From: Bradyrhizobium sp. 1(2017)
GTDB lineage: Bacteria > Pseudomonadota > Alphaproteobacteria > Rhizobiales > Xanthobacteraceae
NCBI RefSeq assembly: GCF_011602485.2
Contig: NZ_CP050022.2
Span: 6,654,001-6,718,000, forward strand
Reading direction: 5' to 3'
Length of the DNA: 64,000 nucleotides
Shown here: positions 60,390 to 64,000 of the stretch, one piece after another
Numbering within the stretch: the stretch's first letter is position 1
Layout: each line of letters begins with the position of its first letter
The notes under the pieces: model-generated
Database searches by the model: none
The model's input: only the letters and a program-made list of their open reading frames with translations
Told to the model about the DNA's origin: nothing
Position numbers and translations under genes: made by a program

Positions 60390-62036
60390 TCACCAGTTCC
60401 TGAATTTCGACGGCGGCGCGTAGAGCCCGCCCGACCAGCGCACGAGATCCTTGATCGACCGCGCCGCCAGCAGGCTGCGGTCCGCATCGAGCGGATTGAT
60501 GCCGAGATCCTCGGGCCGGCGGATCACGCCGCGCTCGCGCAGGCGCGCGACCATGGCAGGGTCCCGCCGGCGGCCGACGTCGGTGTAGCCGGCGACACCG
60601 CGGATCGCTTGCTCGCGTTCCTGCGCGGTGCGGCAGAGCAGAAGATTGGTCACGCCCTCCTCGGTGACGATGTGCGTGACGTCGTCGCCATAGATCATCA
60701 CCGGTGCGAGATCGAGCTTCAGCTTCTCCGCGAGTTCGATCGCGTCGAGCTTCTCGACGAACAGCGGCACGTTCTTGTCGCCAAAGGTCTCGCCGATCTG
60801 CACCACCAGCTTGCGGCCGCGGCGCATGAAGGTCGAGCCGTCCGGATCGGCCTCCGCCCCGGCCTTCAGCCAGGGCTCGCTCGGATGGCGCCGACCGCGG
60901 GCATCGGCTCCCATGTTGGGCGCGCCGCCGAAGCCGGCGATGCGCGAGGCGGTGACGGTCGACGAATTTCCCTGCAGGTCAATCTGCAAGGTTGAGCCGA
61001 TGAACATGTCGCAGGCATAGAGCCCGGCGGTCTGGCAAAACGCGCGGTTGGAGCGCAGCGAACCGTCGGGGCCGGTGAAATAGACGTCGGACCGGGCGCG
61101 GATGTAGTCATCCATGCCGACCTCGGAGCCGAAGGAGTGGATCTGCCTGACCCAGCCGGATTCGATCGCTGGAATGAGCGCGGGATGCGGGTTCAGTGCG
61201 AAATGGGTCGCGATCCTGCCCTTCAGCCCAAGCCGCTCGCCGAAGGTCGGCAGCAGGAGCTCGATCGCCGCCGTACTGAAGCCGATGCCGTGATTGAGCC
61301 GCTGCACGCCATAGGGCGCATAGACGCCCTTGATCGCGAGCATCGCGGTGAGGATCTGCCCTTCGGTAATCGCAGCCGGATCACGCGTGAACAGCGGCTC
61401 GACGAAGAACGGCTTGTCCGATTTGACGATGAAATGGACGCGGTCCGCCGGGATATCGACCCGCGGAACCTGCTCGACGATCTCGTTGACCTGAGCGATC
61501 ACGACACCGTCCTTGAACGCCGTCGCTTCCACCACGGTCGGCGTGTCCTCGGTGTTCGGACCGGTGTAGAGATTTCCGTCGCGATCGGCGCTGACGGCGG
61601 CGATCAGCGCGACGTGCGGCGTCAGATCGATGAAGTAGCGGGCGAACAGTTCGAGATAGGTGTGGATCGCGCCCAGCTCGAACTTGCCGCCGAACAGCAT
61701 GCGCGCGATGCGGGCCGATTGAGGCCCGGAATAGGCATAGTCGAGCTTCTTCGCGACGCCGCGGTCGAACAGGTCGAGATGCTCGGGGAGAACGACGCCC
61801 GACTGCACCATGTGCAGATTATGGACCCTGGAGAGGTCGACGGCGAGGAGCGCACGGCTGAGCAGATCGGCCTGCTTCTGGTTGTCGCCTTCCAGGCAGA
61901 CCCGATCACCTGGCCGGAGGACAAGCTCAAGCAGGCGCGTGGCGTCTCCGGCTTCCACGACCTTGCCGCGGGCAAGCGTGGCGCCCGCGGCGATGCGGGC
62001 ATCACGCGTGGCCCGGTTGTTCTGCCAGCTCGTCAT
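60390..62036 (-). CDS. mdcA: Malonate decarboxylase alpha subunit MdcA
   Basis: MdcA exchanges acetyl for malonyl on the carrier protein (CoA-transferase-like). The 548-residue product has motifs TRLLELVLRPGDRVCLEGDN, NLHMVQSGVVLPEHLDLFDR and a C-terminal glycine-rich part (GVYAPYGVQRLNHGIGFSTA). I chose the ATG at 62036, behind GAGGAGCAAAGGCC; a longer frame upstream is not MdcA. It is the first gene of the operon; the promoter should lie in 62037-62211. Confidence 0.95.
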   Translation of the reverse strand: MTSWQNNRATRDARIAAGATLARGKVVEAGDATRLLELVLRPGDRVCLEGDNQKQADLLSRALLAVDLSRVHNLHMVQSGVVLPEHLDLFDRGVAKKLDYAYSGPQSARIARMLFGGKFELGAIHTYLELFARYFIDLTPHVALIAAVSADRDGNLYTGPNTEDTPTVVEATAFKDGVVIAQVNEIVEQVPRVDIPADRVHFIVKSDKPFFVEPLFTRDPAAITEGQILTAMLAIKGVYAPYGVQRLNHGIGFSTAAIELLLPTFGERLGLKGRIATHFALNPHPALIPAIESGWVRQIHSFGSEVGMDDYIRARSDVYFTGPDGSLRSNRAFCQTAGLYACDMFIGSTLQIDLQGNSSTVTASRIAGFGGAPNMGADARGRRHPSEPWLKAGAEADPDGSTFMRRGRKLVVQIGETFGDKNVPLFVEKLDAIELAEKLKLDLAPVMIYGDDVTHIVTEEGVTNLLLCRTAQEREQAIRGVAGYTDVGRRRDPAMVARLRERGVIRRPEDLGINPLDADRSLLAARSIKDLVRWSGGLYAPPSKFRNW

Positions 62037-62211
62037 GGCCTTTGCTCCTCGGCGCGCCTCACCGCTACGGTCCAGTCCACGACTGGTGCGCCGGTCGTCT
62101 CGATCAAATTCATGTAAAACTTCCGGATGGAGAGTCAGGCCGGCGGGAGTGCTGTCTCTCCCGCCGTCCTTCCCTTCGCCGGCCATGCGTCAGGACCGGC
62201 AAAATGCGGCG

Positions 62212-62997
62212 TCAGCGGGCAGCCTGTTGATCGATGCTGCGTGCGGCCCGGCTAATGACGGCCGCCACTTCCTTCGGATGCGATTCGTAGACCGAGTGGC
62301 TTGCGCCCGGGATCACGGTGGTGTGGCTCTTGGCACGCTCGTAATACCAGCGCTCCAGATCGGGGTTGATGATCTGGTCGCTGCCGGCAACGATGCCCCA
62401 GCTCGGCTTGGTCTTCCACGCCGCCGCCGTCAGCGGCGTGCTGAACACCTGCGCAGCAGCCGGCACCTGGGAGCGCGCGACGAACTCGGCGCGCTCACGC
62501 GGCAGATCGGGCGCGAACAGTTTCGGGAATTGCACGGGATCGAGATAGGTGAACTTGTCGGGCGTGACCTTGATGACGCCTTCGGTCTTTCCGAGCACGC
62601 TCGGCGTCTTCTTGCCAAGCGCCGATTCGTCCTCGCCAACGTCGGGCGCGTGTGCGGCGACGTAGACGAGGCCGACGACGCTGGGATGAACGCCCGCTTC
62701 GGTGATGATCGAGCCGCCATAGGAGTGGCCGACGAGAAGCGTCGGGCCGTTCTGGAGATCGAGGATTCGCTTCGCTGCCGTGACGTCATCGGCGAACGAC
62801 GTTTCCGGCTCCTGGACCATGGTGACATGGAAACCTTCCTTGGTCAGGATCTCGTAGACCGGCTTCCAACCGGACGCGTCCACCCAGGCACCGTGGACCA
62901 GGACGATGTTCTTCAGGGGCTCTGCACGCGCCGCGTCGACGGTCGCGAACAGCGAAAGGGTGGCGGCGAAAGCAAGGCAGGCAATACGGGGGTTCAT
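62212..62997 (-). CDS. Exported alpha/beta hydrolase
   Basis: A 261-residue hydrolase with a signal peptide (cleavage near DAARA-EPLKN) and the nucleophile motif GHSYGG (Ser92), the oxyanion strand IVLVHGAWVDASGWKP and a late His in IPGASHSVYESHP. This is the small esterase-like group common in proteobacteria; the substrate is unknown. It is on the mdc strand but has no evident link; the 175-base gap suggests separate expression. Confidence 0.9.
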   Translation of the reverse strand: MNPRIACLAFAATLSLFATVDAARAEPLKNIVLVHGAWVDASGWKPVYEILTKEGFHVTMVQEPETSFADDVTAAKRILDLQNGPTLLVGHSYGGSIITEAGVHPSVVGLVYVAAHAPDVGEDESALGKKTPSVLGKTEGVIKVTPDKFTYLDPVQFPKLFAPDLPRERAEFVARSQVPAAAQVFSTPLTAAAWKTKPSWGIVAGSDQIINPDLERWYYERAKSHTTVIPGASHSVYESHPKEVAAVISRAARSIDQQAAR

Positions 62998-63181
62998 GTC
63001 GGGCTCACTCCGGGTTGGAATGGTGCGACACTAGGTCGAGACCCCGCCAGGTGTATTTCGCCAAACAACTATCCTTGCCACTTCGCACGCCGGGGAACGT
63101 CGATCGCGGCAACGGCCACTCGCGCTTCCGATGAATGCGACCTAGCTATGCGCGCACCCCCGATTGCACAGGATCGAACCA

Positions 63182-63523
63182 ATGACATCCACCGCAAAAC
63201 TCCCGATCGCACTCCTCATCGTGCTCGGTGCCGCATCGCCGGCCTTTGCAGGCACCTGCGCGGAAGAGATCGCTCAAACCCAGGTGCAACTGGATCGCGC
63301 CATCGAAAAGGACGCGGGCTCCCACGGCTGGAAACCGGAGAGCCTCAACGCGCTGCGCAGCCATCAGCCGACGCCCCGCTCTCTTGCCGAGGCCGAGAGC
63401 GGCGACGGCGTCGATTTCACGGCTGCGCTGGATTCGCTTGATCGCGCTCGTGCCGCCGATCACATCGGTGACACGCGCGCATGCAGCCGGGAACTCGCCC
63501 GCGCGCGGGCCATTCTGAGATAG
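63182..63523 (+). CDS. Small exported protein of unknown function
   Basis: A 113-residue protein with a signal peptide (KLPIALLIVLGAASPAFA) and a helical, charged mature part containing two cysteines (TCAEEIAQTQVQLDRAIEKD, then TRACSRELARARAILR). AGGA precedes the ATG at 63182. It looks like the small periplasmic proteins common in rhizobia, but I recognise no family. Confidence 0.75.
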   Translation: MTSTAKLPIALLIVLGAASPAFAGTCAEEIAQTQVQLDRAIEKDAGSHGWKPESLNALRSHQPTPRSLAEAESGDGVDFTAALDSLDRARAADHIGDTRACSRELARARAILR

Positions 63524-63730
63524 CGCAGACGAAATCAGAACGGAGGCCGGCTCGCATCCGCGTCGCTACCCATGCAGCGCGGTCGCCTGGTCGCGCGGCG
63601 GAGCACGCAGCCCACGGACGCAAAGACGTCTCGTGTTCGTGCGGCCCGGGAGCGGGACGTGCGTTCTAGAAATACCCGCGCTCTCGCATCTTTCTAAGGT
63701 CCGGCGACATTCATCGCGGAGCGATCGTCC
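63524..63730. other. Short intergenic region
   Basis: Nothing but a candidate ribosome site (GGAG, 63718-63721) for the following gene can be supported. Confidence 0.4.
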
Positions 63731-64000
63731 ATGCGGGACCAGCATTCAACAAACCACACCGGCATGAGGAGATCGGGATCGCACCGGCTCGCGATGCGTC
63801 CATGCATGCTGCTCGCAGCCGGCCTTTGGCTCGTGTCGGCTGCGGCAATCGCCCAGACGGCGATGCCGGGAATGCAAACTTCCCCCGGCATGCTTCCGAC
63901 GTCGCCACTCAACACGCAATCGACCCGGCCGGTGGGGATCCCGCTGGGATCGACCGAGATTGCAACGCCCGGCACCTCGCCGCTCAATCCCGGGCAAGAC
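63731..64000 (+). CDS. Exported Pro/Thr/Gly-rich protein (partial, 3' end outside window)
   Basis: The frame is open from the ATG at 63731 to the edge (90 codons). A hydrophobic signal (MLLAAGLWLVSAAAIAQ) lies at about residues 26-42, so Met12 or Met22 could be the real start. The visible mature part is rich in Pro, Thr, Ser and Gly (TSPGMLPTSPLNTQSTRP). No family is recognised. Confidence 0.55.
   Translation, partial: MRDQHSTNHTGMRRSGSHRLAMRPCMLLAAGLWLVSAAAIAQTAMPGMQTSPGMLPTSPLNTQSTRPVGIPLGSTEIATPGTSPLNPGQD

Noticed and set aside
1..64000. tRNA, rRNA, CRISPR arrays, intact insertion sequences or prophage genes
   Set aside because: I looked for cloverleaf-like sequences, regularly spaced repeats and transposase motifs and found none beyond the single recombinase relic.

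Overview
The window is high-GC alphaproteobacterial DNA and most probably belongs to Bradyrhizobium or a close relative. The evidence is a flagellar cluster in the order known from rhizobia (fliP-fliL-flgH-motE-flgI-flgA-flgG-fliE-flgC-flgB-flhB-fliG-fliN-fliM-motA, then DUF1217-flgF-fliI), short flagellins of about 300 residues like the lateral flagellins of Bradyrhizobium, Omp2-type porins, and dispersed repeats typical of Bradyrhizobiaceae. The genus is an inference from these features.

Positions 1-19,024 hold flagellar genes. Nearly all lie on the minus strand in tightly coupled runs with many ATGA overlaps. Two tandem flagellin paralogues sit between fliP and fliF, each behind an almost identical 51-nt leader. 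A short plus-strand run (DUF1217 protein, flgF, fliI) diverges from motA. The cluster continues beyond the left edge inside a fliH-like gene.

Positions 19,025-28,820 are less dense. They contain a MarR regulator with a C-terminal cysteine quartet, a block of dispersed repeats, two near-identical porin genes flanking the relic of a large serine recombinase, a second MarR regulator, a possible small RNA or attenuator upstream of the second porin, and an alpha/beta-hydrolase-like protein that lacks its nucleophile.

Positions 28,821-34,072 carry a ketopantoate-reductase-like protein, a winged-helix/CxxCxxCC protein followed by a HerA-like ATPase, and a nickel/cobalt permease. Positions 34,190-42,048 form an eight-gene, same-strand cluster: a MetQ-like binding protein, a luciferase-like flavin monooxygenase, two AhpD/CMD-family proteins (one with the CxxC motif, one without any cysteine), and a complete branched-chain-type ABC importer with a fused LivH-LivM permease. 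It looks like an uptake and oxidation pathway for an unknown, possibly sulfur-containing, compound. It is the best candidate here for an uncharacterised system.

Positions 42,323-46,439 hold an unknown protein with an internal LPNG repeat, an orphan Tat-exported peptide-type binding protein, small secreted or coupled proteins and an AraC regulator. Positions 46,880-54,807 hold a PAS histidine kinase, a FixJ-like regulator, a stand-alone receiver, an AaeB/DUF1656/AaeA-type efflux system and a second AraC regulator. A perfect 18-bp palindrome precedes the kinase.

Positions 54,991-62,036 contain a complete malonate decarboxylase operon (mdcA-C-D-E-G-B-F-H in transcription order). An exported hydrolase and two small exported proteins, the last cut by the right edge, end the window. 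I saw no rRNA, tRNA or CRISPR array, and no intact transposase.
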